Origin: AP-15 sp963846635
GTDB lineage: Bacteria > Pseudomonadota > Alphaproteobacteria > ATCC43930 > CGMCC-115725
Direction of reading: 5' to 3'
Assembly: GCA_963846635.1 (NCBI GenBank)
Contig: CAWJXM010000001.1
Coordinates: forward strand, 1-64,000
DNA length: 64,000 nt
Numbering within the stretch: position 1 is the first letter of the stretch; every line of letters starts with the position of its first letter. A program made the position numbers and the translations under genes. Shown here one piece after another: positions 52,265 through 61,475 of the stretch. The notes under the pieces are model-generated. The model was not told where the DNA came from, did no database searches, and worked only from the letters and a program-made list of their open reading frames with translations.

Positions 52265-54107
52265 TTATTGACCGTTGAGCCACTGCGTGGGAGCGATCTT
52301 CACCTTTACGGTCTGCCGACGGCTGGAGGTAGGGAGCTTTACAATCAGGGCGCTGGAATCGAAATCATTGTATGGATCATTGTCAATCCAGCAACTTTCT
52401 ATCCGGATGCTTCCCTTCGGCAGGAGGTCCGGTGAGACACGCAGAATATTGTCGGGAAATCCACCCGGATACGGCTTGAAGTAGAACATCATCGGCTGGC
52501 GGGTAATAAGCAGGTTCGTATAGACCGCGGAAAGAAAGCACAACTCCATAGAGTGATAGGCGCTCATAGAGTGGCTCCCCTTTAACCGCTCGGTCCCGAG
52601 CAAATAGGGTAAACCGCTAGCGAGCGCATTGAAATACACGCCGCCGTCATCGTGATCCAGGAAGAAAGCATTATAGAATGCCGCGGATTCACGGGCCATG
52701 CGAAGGTAAAACTCATCGCGTAGGACGCCGTGCAGAATCATATAGGCGAGGATCGCCTGCTCCTGCTGCCACCATGCCTTGCGATCATGCCATGCAAATC
52801 GATGATGTTTACCGTCCGGCTTGACTACGCGGTCGACCACGTCATACCAGCCGCCACGCTGCCGATCGTTGCTGGCATCGGGCATCAGTTCGGCAATTTT
52901 GCGAGCCAGGTTGACGTACTCGTCCTTGTGCCTCAATGAGACCATCCGCATCAGGTTCCAGGCGATCTTCAGGTTGTGCCCGACCACCGCCCGGTTCTGT
53001 TGCCAGCCCCAGGCTTGATCCTTGCTCCAGTCTTCGTGGAATCTCTCGATTTACGAAGGGGCTGTGTTCGTAGTCCGGAAAATATTTGGTAATGGTGTCG
53101 AACGTGTATTCGAGGAAGTCAGCGTACTCGTGCTCGCCCGTAGCCAAATACAAATTGATCAGATACGCCGGGGCATGGTCGCCAACCGAGTTCCAGTTCT
53201 TGCGAGCCCGGTTGTGTGCCAAGGATTCGCCGCGTGGATTAAGGTCGATCGGGTCGATATGCGAAAAGTAGCCGCCCTGGTCATTGTCCTTGAACTTTTC
53301 GAATATGCGCACGGTTTTCTTGATGTCCCACAGGATCTCCGCGTCTCCGGTTAGCCGGTAGGTCATGGTCAGGCCTGCCAGCGCGTAAATCTGCTCGTAG
53401 ATTGGGATCGAATAATAGTCGTCGCCGAATTCCGATGTCAGCAACTTCGATTGTTTGTCACCTTCGACTTTAATGCCATGATACCAATATATTACATCTT
53501 CGTCCTGGTCATAAAACCGCATTTGATCGCGCAGATACTGTGAGCCCTTTTCGGCCGCTTCCAAAAACGGTTCTTCTCCCGTCATCATGTAGGCCGTAGA
53601 AAGACCGTAGACCAGGCGGCTAATGGTGTCGGTCTCCTGAAGGTAATCACCCTGCTTGCCGCCGGCGAGATTCAGCATGGTCCGGTAATTGCGATAATCT
53701 ATCTCCTGCTCCGGGTGGCTGAACTGCCACTTCATATACGATCGGCCGATGGAACGCGATTGATTGATCCACCAATCCGGCTCCTCGTGGCGATATACAC
53801 CCGGCCCATGGCCGGGGAAAACCAACCACTGCGCCTCGAACCGTCCGGTGTCGCCAGCCGGATAAAAACTGCCATAGGCGTATACAAACTGGCGTGGCAA
53901 TGCCAACAGCGTAGGCATCCTGCCGGTCGCATCCTGGTACGGCTCGGTCAGGTTGTAGGAGTACCGCGCGTACGTGTTGGGATTGAGATAGACGGCGAAT
54001 TCTCTGTCGTCGGAAGTACGAAGAGTGAAACAATTCTCACCAGAATCATACGAACTCACATAACCTGCGATGGTATCGGAGAAGGTAAAGTCAATTTTCA
54101 TTGCCAC
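52265..54107 (-). pseudogene. AGE-family-like (alpha/alpha)6-barrel protein, one 2-nt frameshift
   Basis: From GTG/ATG at 54107/54101 the frame gives a ~60-residue beta domain, then an (alpha/alpha)6 barrel: SRLVYGLSTAYMMTGEEPFL, YALAGLTMTYRLTGDAEI, then KAWWQQEQAILAYMILHGVL in the second frame. The WWQQEQ block is typical of N-acylglucosamine 2-epimerase-like proteins. Reading shifts near 53050 at CGAGAGATTC, best explained by loss of one GA from a short GA run (restoring RERFHEDWSKDQ). The joined product is ~613 residues. It heads the operon containing GlgX and two STAS genes. Substrate is probably a sugar. Enzymatic role inferred only. Confidence 0.75.
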
Positions 54108-54612
54108 GTCCGTGTTAAGGTGGCGCGAGATCCGTTGCTCTCAGCCGTTCCCTGCGCGAGCGGCTGTGGGCATCGATCCTGCCTGCACATACGATATCGG
54201 CATTGCGGGCAACACGGAAGGTTTGGTTCATATTGGCATCGAGGCGCATCTCAGCCCGTCTTGGCCCGAGACAAATTACATGGCTCCGATTCAGGCCGAA
54301 TTTATCTATCCCTTTGTACCAACCCGTGTTTCCGTCATTGGCCGTAAAAACTCCAGCCTAAAACCGGACAGGGTCTACGCCATGGTTAAGAACCACGTGT
54401 GCTTATGACCGACAGCATCGATCGGGTTGAGGTGATCACGTCGGGTTCAGCGGCGACGGCGCCCATAGACCTAGTCTATCTGGATCTGGGCGGCACCGTC
54501 GTAGAGCTGATCTCATACGACGGCGCTGAAAGCCTCCAGGGAAAGAACCCACGTGGCAGAGGGTGGTCGGTCTAGGCCAACGCAGTATCAAAAAATCGAT
54601 TTGGTCAAGCCG
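54108..54612. other. Upstream region of the partner-switching operon
   Basis: The promoter of the - strand operon should lie here. On the + strand a short ORF (54405-54576) reads DLVYLDLGGTVVELISYDGA, which resembles the end of a VOC-type protein and may be a relic. Nothing else is supported. Confidence 0.4.
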
Positions 54613-55116
54613 CTAGGCGAAGAGGCGGAGCGACGTCAGCGTTGCGGTGCCGGAGCCGTTCTTATTTGGAACAATCGTGAGACGGAGGTGGCTGACCCGC
54701 GAGAGATTGAAGCGCTGTTCTTCGCGCTGGTACGTGGCTCCACCGGGACTGAAATTGTATTCCTGAACCAGAATTTGGCGATACGATCGGCCCCCGTCCT
54801 CCGAGATTTCCACACGTACTTCCTGGGTACGCTCCCGGTTCGTTTCCTCGACCTCATATACGAGCCGTGAGATCGCCTGCGGCTGGTCAAATTCGAGGAC
54901 GATGTGCTCGACGCCGTCGGGGCGCGCACTCATCCAGCGCGTGGCTCCCGCACCGGTGCGCCCGTCAAACATATGCTCGACCGGGTGAGCCGGATCCTCT
55001 GACGAGTAAGCAATTGTCGCGCAGCCGACGATATCGATTTCGCCGGCCGCGCGGGTGCCCGCTGTTGCCGCACTGGTTTCCAGCGATCGTTTGCGAATTC
55101 GCGAGAGGTCCGTCAT
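54613..55116 (-). CDS. Discoidin (F5/8 type C)-like domain protein
   Basis: The ~167-residue protein folds mostly as a discoidin-like carbohydrate-binding beta-sandwich: AYSSEDPAHPVEHMFDGRTG, then WMSARPDGVEHIVLEFDQPQ, EVRVEISEDGGRSYRQILVQ and a final FNLSRVSHLRLTIVPN. No signal peptide is seen, so it may act in the cytoplasm or be exported by another route. It is encoded on the same strand as the GlgX operon, about 500 bases upstream, and could bind glucan-type ligands. The start may be ATG 55116 or 55131. Confidence 0.75.
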   Translation of the reverse strand: MTDLSRIRKRSLETSAATAGTRAAGEIDIVGCATIAYSSEDPAHPVEHMFDGRTGAGATRWMSARPDGVEHIVLEFDQPQAISRLVYEVEETNRERTQEVRVEISEDGGRSYRQILVQEYNFSPGGATYQREEQRFNLSRVSHLRLTIVPNKNGSGTATLTSLRLFA

Positions 55117-55338
55117 CGGTGCAGGCGGCATTTATGCTATCTGGTTTACCGTCAAGAAGCGGGAGCAACCCCTTGCGTGGATCAACGTCAATAGCCGAAA
55201 CCCGTTCCGACTTGGATACTACGGCAAATCCATCTCAGTCCCCACCGCTGAAGCGCAACGAGCTGCCGATACATAGCGCATCGCTTCGGCCAAGAGGATA
55301 ACGCTGCAGCAATCGGCTCGTTGCGCTGGGTCATGCCA

Positions 55339-56383
55339 CTGCGGCTCGGCCGGAGCGCCTGACGCCCGATATCCGGCAACTTTTCAAGCGCAATATTCTG
55401 GATAGCCTCGGCTGTGCGATAGCCGCATTGCCAGGCGCGCCCTTCCAAGCGCTGCGCAAGCAGTTCGAGGAATATCGAGCCCCGGGTCGCTGCACCGCGA
55501 TCGGCAGCGGCAAAACCTCTGCGGATCAGGCAGCGCTCTTCAACTCCAGTCTTGTGCGCTACGTCGATCTTCTCGACAGCTACATGTCGCCCGGCGGTTC
55601 TGCCATCCGAGCGACAATTTCGGGGCCGTCCTCGCTGCGGCCGAGCAAGCCGGAGCATCCGGTGAGGAATTCATGCTGGCGCTCGCCGTAGCGTATGAAA
55701 TTATGCAGGTTTACCGCCGTCGTCCCCGTGATGGCGAAAGGCTTCAACCACGCCATTTAGCTCGAGATCTCCGCGGCCGCGCATGACCAGCCGGTGCTGG
55801 AAGCAGTGCTGGATCTGAAGCGTCGCAATGATCTGGCAGCGGCAGACGTTGAGCACGTGCGCTGCGACATCTTCCAGACCGGCTTCGACATCGCGGGGGT
55901 GGTGGCTTTGGTTCGAAGGACCATCCACAGACCAAAGAGCAAGCCGACCACAATCTGAAATATCTCATCGCAGCGGCCTTGCTCGACGAGCAGGTCGGAC
56001 CCGCCCAACTGGAACCGTCGCGCATTCAGGCGCCGGATGCCCAGGCCCTGCTCGCGCGGGTCGAGATTCATCCCGACGAGTATTTCACAGCTCGCTATCC
56101 CAAAGAGCTCGGTGCCCGCATCACAATTCGCACCCTGGACCAGCGGGTCTTGGTGAAGGAACAGCTCGGCTACGAGGGAGGCCTAACCAATCCCATGTCG
56201 TGGGGCCGGACCGTGGAGAAGTTCCACCGGCTGAGCGGAGCGTTCGCGGACGAGGATCTGCGGAGCAGGCTCATCCAAGCTGTGCAGCAGCTCGATACGA
56301 TGCCGCTCTCAGATTTAACGGATCTGCTCGCCCAGGTTCGACCCACCGCGGTGTTTCCGGCCACTCATCCCGGCATTCAGTGA
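55339..56383 (+). pseudogene. MmgE/PrpD-family protein relic
   Basis: Frames join to give RQLFKRNILDSLGCAIAALP, GRCTAIGSGKTSADQAALFN and SSLVRYVDLLDSYMSPGG. After a shift come AVLAAAEQAGASGEEFMLAL and, from a later point, LEAVLDLKRRNDLAAADVE. The intact tail runs DDQVGPAQ-like LLDEQVGPAQLEPSRIQAPD to ATHPGIQ at 56383. This is the MmgE/PrpD (2-methylcitrate dehydratase-like) family, but the central ~200 residues are deleted and several frameshifts and a stop are present. Confidence 0.8.
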
Positions 56384-56419
56384 CTGTTCCGGGTTCGCGT
56401 CTGTCAGCCGGATTGCAAA

Positions 56420-56683
56420 TCAGTACACACGCTCTTTTTGGAGATATCGAAAGGCCTCATTCGACAGCGGCTGCAAATGGACCGGCGTGTAGTCGAGCCG
56501 AACCTGACCATCGTCATCGAGCCAGGAAAGGGTGTGCTTAAGCCAATTTTCACCGTCTCGCTTCGGAAAGTTTTCCTGCGCACGTACGTCGTGAATTTCC
56601 GTCTGGCCAATAGCCGAATGAAGACTAACGCTCGCCTGGGCGAGCATATTGTCTAGTTCGAGGATTTGCTCCGGCAAGGGCCG
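56420..56683 (-). pseudogene. Succinate dehydrogenase flavoprotein (SdhA) C-terminal fragment
   Basis: About 85 residues read LELDNMLAQASVSLHSAIGQ, then DGENWLKHTLSWLDDDGQVR, LDYTPVHL and a stop. This is the well-known C-terminal end of SdhA/FrdA (ENWLKHTL...DYxPVHL). The FAD-binding body is absent. The surroundings are relics, so this is a fragment, not a working gene. Confidence 0.8.
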
Positions 56684-56811
56684 GCAAACCCGAGCAGACC
56701 CAACAATCCCCGGTTCCCATAACCCCAATGATCATCAGAGCGGTCAGCATCATTGCGAGAGGCCGAAGCGCCTGGTGAGTTGTGGGCCGTGTTCGATTCT
56801 AGTGACTCTCC

Positions 56812-56850
56812 GCTGGAGCGAGTGGGATTCGAACTATCGGTCCCCCTCTA
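56812..56850 (-). other. tRNA-Ser 3'-end-like relic
   Basis: The - strand contains ACCGATAGTTCGAATCCC followed by ACTCGCTCCAGC. It resembles the T-loop and acceptor end of a tRNA-Ser with several mismatches. No complete tRNA can be folded. Confidence 0.35.
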
Positions 56851-58392
56851 TGTTCGGCTATTGACGCGATAGAACGGCTGGTCGAGCATGGCCTCGTGCC
56901 AGGTACCGTACCACGCCTGGACATAGGGCTTGATCTTCCGGAGAAAGTCGGCCCGTGCCTGCTGCTCGGGGGTGAGGCCCTTGGCACAGAACGCGCGCAC
57001 CTCGCGGTAGAGACCCTCTACGTCAATCGTGCGCGGCTGATGATCCTCAACCACGATCTTCCCCCCGATGACGACGGTGGCGACGTCCGCACCCATGGCG
57101 CGTTCCACAAAGGCATCGGCGATGTCAAATTCCGGGTCGATCCAGGGATCGCGCGCCACCCGGTCGAGATCGACGAGAATTGCATCGCCCTTCATGCCGG
57201 GAACCAGCGCGCCGACCTCGTCCGCGAAACCGGTCGCCGTGGCACCGTTTACCGTCGCGATCTCGAGCGCCTCGTAGGCGCTCAACGCGGGCGTCGCCAG
57301 ATCGAAGGTGTGGAGGCGATGCACCTTGTGCATCATCCGCAGCTCCATCACCGCGTCCTCGTCGTCATTGATGGTCTTGTCATCAAGCCCCATCGCGACA
57401 TTGACCCCGGCCGCGCGCAACGGCATGACCGGCGTGATGCCGTTGCGCATGTGGAAGTTGCAACTCGGATGACTCGTGACGGAGACCTTGCGGCGCCCCA
57501 TCAGCTCTATCTCGGCCTCGGTCACGTGAATCGCGTGGCCATAAACAACATTGCGCTCCACCAGACCGAGATCATCGAGCCAAAACACCGTCGGCTTTCC
57601 GTGTTGGCGCAAGCCGTAGGCCTTGTGCACCGGCGACTGCAGCAGGTGCATATGGATCATCACGCTGCCGCGCTCGTCGGCTTTGGCACGCACACGGCGC
57701 AAGAACGCCTCGCTTGCACCATGCGCCCAGCATGGCGCTAGCAAGATCCGCGTCTCCTTGTTGTTGTAGGTTTCGTAGAGTTCATCGAAGAGACGGAAAT
57801 AGGAGTCCGCCAGCGACTGCTTGTCAAAAAACACGAGTGGGCGTGCTCCGGCCCTCAGATCGGGTGGCAGCGTCTGAATGAATTCTTCCCCGCCCATCGC
57901 GAGCTTACTCTCATCGCGCACGCCGGGCGAGAACGCCAGCCGGATCCCGGTCGATAGATATGTTTTAATCGCAATGTGCGCGCGCCTGGCGCCTTCGGCG
58001 CCGTCATCATCGAAACCGTTGTGGTGCAGCAGCGTGCAGCCACTGCGAAGGTGGCGCAGTGCACAGATTGCTGCAGTCAGTTCGGGTGGTAGGATGGGCA
58101 TGTATGCCCAGTCGAAAAGAGCGTTCTCAAGAAAGTCGTTGCGCACACCTTTCTGGATCGGCGAAAGGCCGCGCCCATGGCTATGGGCGTCCACCAGCCC
58201 GGGCAGCAGCAACTGAGTGCCGTCGCCGATGACGGGGGCACCGGGATATTTGTGTACAATTTCGGCAAAAGGGCCCGTCTCCCTAACGGTGCCGTCCATG
58301 ATCACAACGGCGCCGGCCGGGATTACGCCGGATGCTCCGAGGCGCGGATCGGTGATTGCATATGCGCCCCGCATGATGATGGTGTCGGTCAT
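56848..58392 (-). CDS. Amidohydrolase (TrzA/AtzA-like metal-dependent deaminase or hydrolase)
   Basis: The 514-residue amidohydrolase opens with the usual beta-sandwich strands (IIMRGAYAITDPRLGASGVI). The metal motif VDAHSHGRG follows at about 70, then His in VMIHMHLLQSP and YGHAIHVTE, and Asp in MGLDDKTINDD. The second beta-sandwich part is DAILVDLDRVARDPWID. It belongs to the TrzA/AtzA-like group that deaminates or hydrolyses heterocycles, but the substrate is unknown. The start at 58392 (MTDTIIM) is favoured over an upstream in-frame codon. It is flanked on both sides by degenerate tRNA-Ser-like sequences. Confidence 0.88.
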   Translation of the reverse strand: MTDTIIMRGAYAITDPRLGASGVIPAGAVVIMDGTVRETGPFAEIVHKYPGAPVIGDGTQLLLPGLVDAHSHGRGLSPIQKGVRNDFLENALFDWAYMPILPPELTAAICALRHLRSGCTLLHHNGFDDDGAEGARRAHIAIKTYLSTGIRLAFSPGVRDESKLAMGGEEFIQTLPPDLRAGARPLVFFDKQSLADSYFRLFDELYETYNNKETRILLAPCWAHGASEAFLRRVRAKADERGSVMIHMHLLQSPVHKAYGLRQHGKPTVFWLDDLGLVERNVVYGHAIHVTEAEIELMGRRKVSVTSHPSCNFHMRNGITPVMPLRAAGVNVAMGLDDKTINDDEDAVMELRMMHKVHRLHTFDLATPALSAYEALEIATVNGATATGFADEVGALVPGMKGDAILVDLDRVARDPWIDPEFDIADAFVERAMGADVATVVIGGKIVVEDHQPRTIDVEGLYREVRAFCAKGLTPEQQARADFLRKIKPYVQAWYGTWHEAMLDQPFYRVNSRT

Positions 58393-58579
58393 GAACCTTG
58401 CATCCTTGCAATTCGACACGCCCGCAGGTGCGGGCCAGAGCGAGCCTTCTTCATACCGTCTGATCGCATTTCACTTGGCCTCGACTGCCAGGCGCCGTTA
58501 CGCGCCCCGGAACTGTGATCGGCGCTCTCGGCGGACTTTCGCCCGAGGCAATAACGAACGCAACGCCCTCGATAACGAC

Positions 58580-58665
58580 GGGAGAGGGCGAGCGGGGCAC
58601 TCTCGAAAAGCGGTTTTTCCTACTACCGGGACCGAGGGTTCGAATCCATCTTCCTCCAGCCCCGC
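58580..58665 (+). other. Degenerate tRNA-Ser-like gene (anticodon-loop CGA)
   Basis: The stretch holds GGAGAGGGCGAGCGGGGCAC, a loop CTCGAAA (anticodon CGA), a variable region and the T-arm ACCGAGGGTTCGAATCC. The acceptor 5' strand (GGAGAGG) does not pair properly with the 3' strand (TTCCTCC), and the anticodon stem has mismatches. It ends in AGCC rather than CCA. It looks like a decayed tRNA-Ser. Confidence 0.5.
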
Positions 58666-58804
58666 GGGTCGGGTCGGGGCTGCACAGGATGCGTGAGCGA
58701 GGCCGAGATACAGCCCGACGCGGATGCGGTTCGCCATAAGGCGGAGTGGCGCTATTAAGCGAAACCCCCGGCCAATAATCCGGGGGCTTCACCTAAACAG
58801 CAAT

Positions 58805-59077
58805 TTAGCGCATCGGCTCATACGCGCCGAAGGATGCGGCGCAGCTCTGGCGCAATTCGGGATCTCTTATTGGACCGCATTCCTTTCTCACTCGGGAGCT
58901 ACGATAAGCAGCATTGGTGCTGACGAGGTGATCGTATTGCCGGCTCTTCCAGACGTTCTGCGCCGGCGTCTCGTGCCATTTCGAATGATGATGCGGGTTG
59001 GTCGGCACCGGGGCTGCCTGTACCGAGGTAATCGCCAAAGCCGCCAGACCTACCAGAGTCGGGATAATAACTCGCAT
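58805..59077 (-). CDS. Small exported protein of unknown function
   Basis: The 90-residue protein has a clear signal peptide (MRVIIPTLVGLAALAITSVQ, cut near AAPVP). Its mature part is His-rich near the start (NPHHHSKWHETPAQ) and has two Cys (KECGPIRDPELRQSCAASFG), probably disulphide-bonded. GAGG lies six bases before the ATG. I believe similar small proteins with an ECGPI-type motif occur in Bradyrhizobium relatives, but no function is known. Confidence 0.72.
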   Translation of the reverse strand: MRVIIPTLVGLAALAITSVQAAPVPTNPHHHSKWHETPAQNVWKSRQYDHLVSTNAAYRSSRVRKECGPIRDPELRQSCAASFGAYEPMR

Positions 59078-59427
59078 TTTAGCCTCTATTGTTGGGGGGA
59101 CAACGAGGCAATGTGCGCGGAAGCTTATTGATAAAACCTGAAACAGCTCGATACCCCCGCTTCGGCGGACCCACTCCGGCATTGCGCTGGGAATGCCGCA
59201 GCTTTCTTGAGGGCGATCTCGCTGTCGCGATCGAGAACGACCGTTACCCCCTATCGCCGCGCATTCAGCTCCTTTGCGGCCTCCTCGCCAGGTTCGGGCC
59301 GATGGCCCCCGCGCCACCCCCGTTGGCCCGGCCAGCTAGCCCAGAGCAGGGGCGACGCATGAAATTTCTCTCGTCTGAATGAGCCTGATGCAGGATGCCT
59401 GCCGTCGCGACGGCGAAGGAGCGTGCG

Positions 59428-59604
59428 ATGTCGATCGAGACCCTGGTTCAGCACTTTGGTGCGGTGGAGGATCGCCGCTGCCGCGGCAAGATCGAGCATT
59501 GTCTGCTCGACATCCTGGTGATCGCGGTGTGTGCGGTGATCGCCGGTGCCGAAAGATGGGATGACATCGCCCTGTCTAGCGTCTGCTCGGCAGGCAAGAA
59601 CTGA
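59428..59604 (+). pseudogene. ISAs1-family transposase N-terminal fragment
   Basis: It reads MSIETLVQHFGAVEDRRCRG, then HCLLDILVIAVCAVIAGAER and WDDIALS before similarity ends. This is the N-terminal helper domain of an ISAs1 transposase, related to but different from the intact copy at 4011-5120. The rest is deleted. Confidence 0.85.
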
Positions 59605-59667
59605 CGTCTCGGCCAATAGACGCTGCTTTCGCAAACCGATATGCGGCGATTGAGTGGGTTTCGGGCG

Positions 59668-60633
59668 TCACCAGTCTCGGTAGGGCTCGTTCCAGATGGC
59701 GGTGTAGATCTTACCCTCGGCCAGAAGATAACCACGGTACATTCCGGCCGTGTTGAACGGCAGAGCCGGCGCACCGGTATAGCTGACGGCAATGACCCCG
59801 CCGCGCCCGCCGAATTCGCCCAACTCATCGATGACGGCGCGCGCGGCCTCGTCAAGTGGCAAACCGGCGTGGCGTACCCGGGCGGCGATCTCGAAGGCAA
59901 CACCGTAACGCATGAACATCTCGCCATGGCCGGTTGCGGAAACGGCGCAGGCCGAGTTGTGAGCATAGGTGCCGGCTCCAATGATCGGGCTGTCACCAAC
60001 CCGGCCCGGGATCTTGCCGGTCATACCACCGGTCGAGGTGGCGGCTGCCAGGTTGCCGTCACAGTCGCGAGCAACCGCACCTACAGTCCCGTGTCGGCGT
60101 TGCTCGTCATCATCCCCGGCAAGCCCGCGACGGCGGCGTTCGAGCTCGGCCTGCAACGCGCGCCAGCGCTCTTCGGTGAAAAAATAATCGGGTTCGGCGA
60201 AGGCGATGCCCTGCTCGCGGCAAAACGCGAGGGCGCCTTCCCCAACCAGAAGCACATGAGCCGAGTATTCCATTACCGCGCGCGCTGCCAAAATGGGATT
60301 GCGCGGTCCGAAAATGGTGGCTACCGCACCTGCGCGAAGATCGCGGCCGCCCATTATCGCAGCATCCATTTCCTGAGTGCCGGCGGCCGAGAAGACGCTG
60401 CCCCTTCCTGCATTGAAAAGCGGATCATCTTCGAGCACCACCGCGGCCTGGGTCACAGCATCAAGCGCACCCCCGCCACCCGCGAGGACATCGCGACCGG
60501 CCGCCAACGCGCGGTACAGAGCCTCATGGTAGGAAGGCGCGCGAGCTGCCGTCGTCTCGTCGCGACGGATCGTTCCGGCACCACCATGAACCGCTAGAGC
60601 GAAATCTCCTTTGGCGCCGCTACTGGTCGACAT
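59668..60633 (-). CDS. Isoaspartyl peptidase/L-asparaginase (Ntn-hydrolase)
   Basis: The 321-residue protein is a plant-type asparaginase/isoaspartyl peptidase that self-cleaves before a Thr. The start region is FALAVHGGAGTIRRDE. The nucleophile Thr lies in HGTVGAVARDCDGNLAAATS (about residue 180), followed by TGGMTGKIPGRVGDSPIIGA and YAHNSACAVSATGHGE. All are family hallmarks. It hydrolyses beta-aspartyl dipeptides or asparagine in the cytoplasm. The ATG at 60633 lacks a strong ribosome site and the frame is open to 60768. Confidence 0.92.
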   Translation of the reverse strand: MSTSSGAKGDFALAVHGGAGTIRRDETTAARAPSYHEALYRALAAGRDVLAGGGGALDAVTQAAVVLEDDPLFNAGRGSVFSAAGTQEMDAAIMGGRDLRAGAVATIFGPRNPILAARAVMEYSAHVLLVGEGALAFCREQGIAFAEPDYFFTEERWRALQAELERRRRGLAGDDDEQRRHGTVGAVARDCDGNLAAATSTGGMTGKIPGRVGDSPIIGAGTYAHNSACAVSATGHGEMFMRYGVAFEIAARVRHAGLPLDEAARAVIDELGEFGGRGGVIAVSYTGAPALPFNTAGMYRGYLLAEGKIYTAIWNEPYRDW

Positions 60634-61112
60634 CGCAACTGGATATGGCGGCAATTGGGAGGGCAGCAACCGTGCCAACGGTCTTTTTCGTAACCCACCC
60701 GGAGGCGTCATCGATCCGGGCACGTTGGTCTCCGATTGGCCGCTCAACCAGCGCGGCCGGGTGCGCATGTCGGCAAGACCGATCAGCCCTGGGTAAGAGG
60801 GGTACGCCGTATTTTCGCGAGCAGCGAGCGCAAAGCCTCCCTTGGCTATCGGGAATGATAGTTGCCGAGGCGTTCGCCGCGATATGCGCCAAGCAAGTCA
60901 GGCGCGCTTGTTCAACCGATCTCCAAGGTCATCTCCTGGTCTAGTCGCGCTTCATTCCTTTTTTCTCCCTCTACGATTCCGCAAGGCAGATGACCATTGC
61001 GGGTCGGCATATGGCCCGTGCGCGCGGGGGATCTATATGCAGTGCAGATGCTTGACACAGACCGGGGCCAAGCCGTCAATTTCGGATGCTCCGCCGCCAG
61101 AGATCGCCTTGA
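60634..61112. other. Intergenic stretch, no gene seen
   Basis: This ~480-base region lies between divergent genes. No supported ORF, RNA gene or hairpin terminator was recognised. Confidence 0.4.
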
Positions 61113-61475
61113 ATGACACCATTGCCGCGCTTTTTCTCGAGCGTGCTCCCTTTATCTTATAGTGAACACGACATCCGTCGATGCCTCGGGCATGAATTTG
61201 ACAAGGGGCGCCCTTATCAGAGCTGCGGCGCGGTCCACAATCTGCACGCCGACAAGAATGGGCAGCGGCTCGTCGCCGACGTGAAGGGGACGCGCCGCCG
61301 CCCGTATCGTGTCTTTGCTGAGATCAAATCGGGCGAGCGTGTCCATCTGACCGGGCGGTGCAGCTGCCCGGTCGCAGTGGATTGCAAGCACGTCGCCGCG
61401 GTGTTGCTCGAAGCGATCAAGAAATCCGCCGGAGGGGATGGTCGGGGCCGATCCGCTCAACGGTCCGATCGCTGA
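61113..61475 (+). pseudogene. SWIM zinc-finger N-terminal part of a SNF2-family protein, frameshifted
   Basis: An ATG at 61113 gives ~105 family-like residues: YSEHDIRRCLGHEFDKGRPY, then the SWIM zinc ligands in GRCSCPVAVDCKHVAAVLLE (CxC...CxH). Reading then drifts into a non-conserved tail ending at 61475. In relatives the SWIM domain is the N-terminus of a large SNF2 helicase. The helicase frame resumes at about 61438, one base out of register in the run GGAGGGG. Either it is a split gene or a one-base error. Confidence 0.75.

Noticed and set aside
58451..58792. 113-codon - strand ORF (LEEDGFEPSVPVVGK-type readings)
   Set aside because: Such readings are the usual mistranslation of the antisense of tRNA-Ser genes, here the degenerate one.
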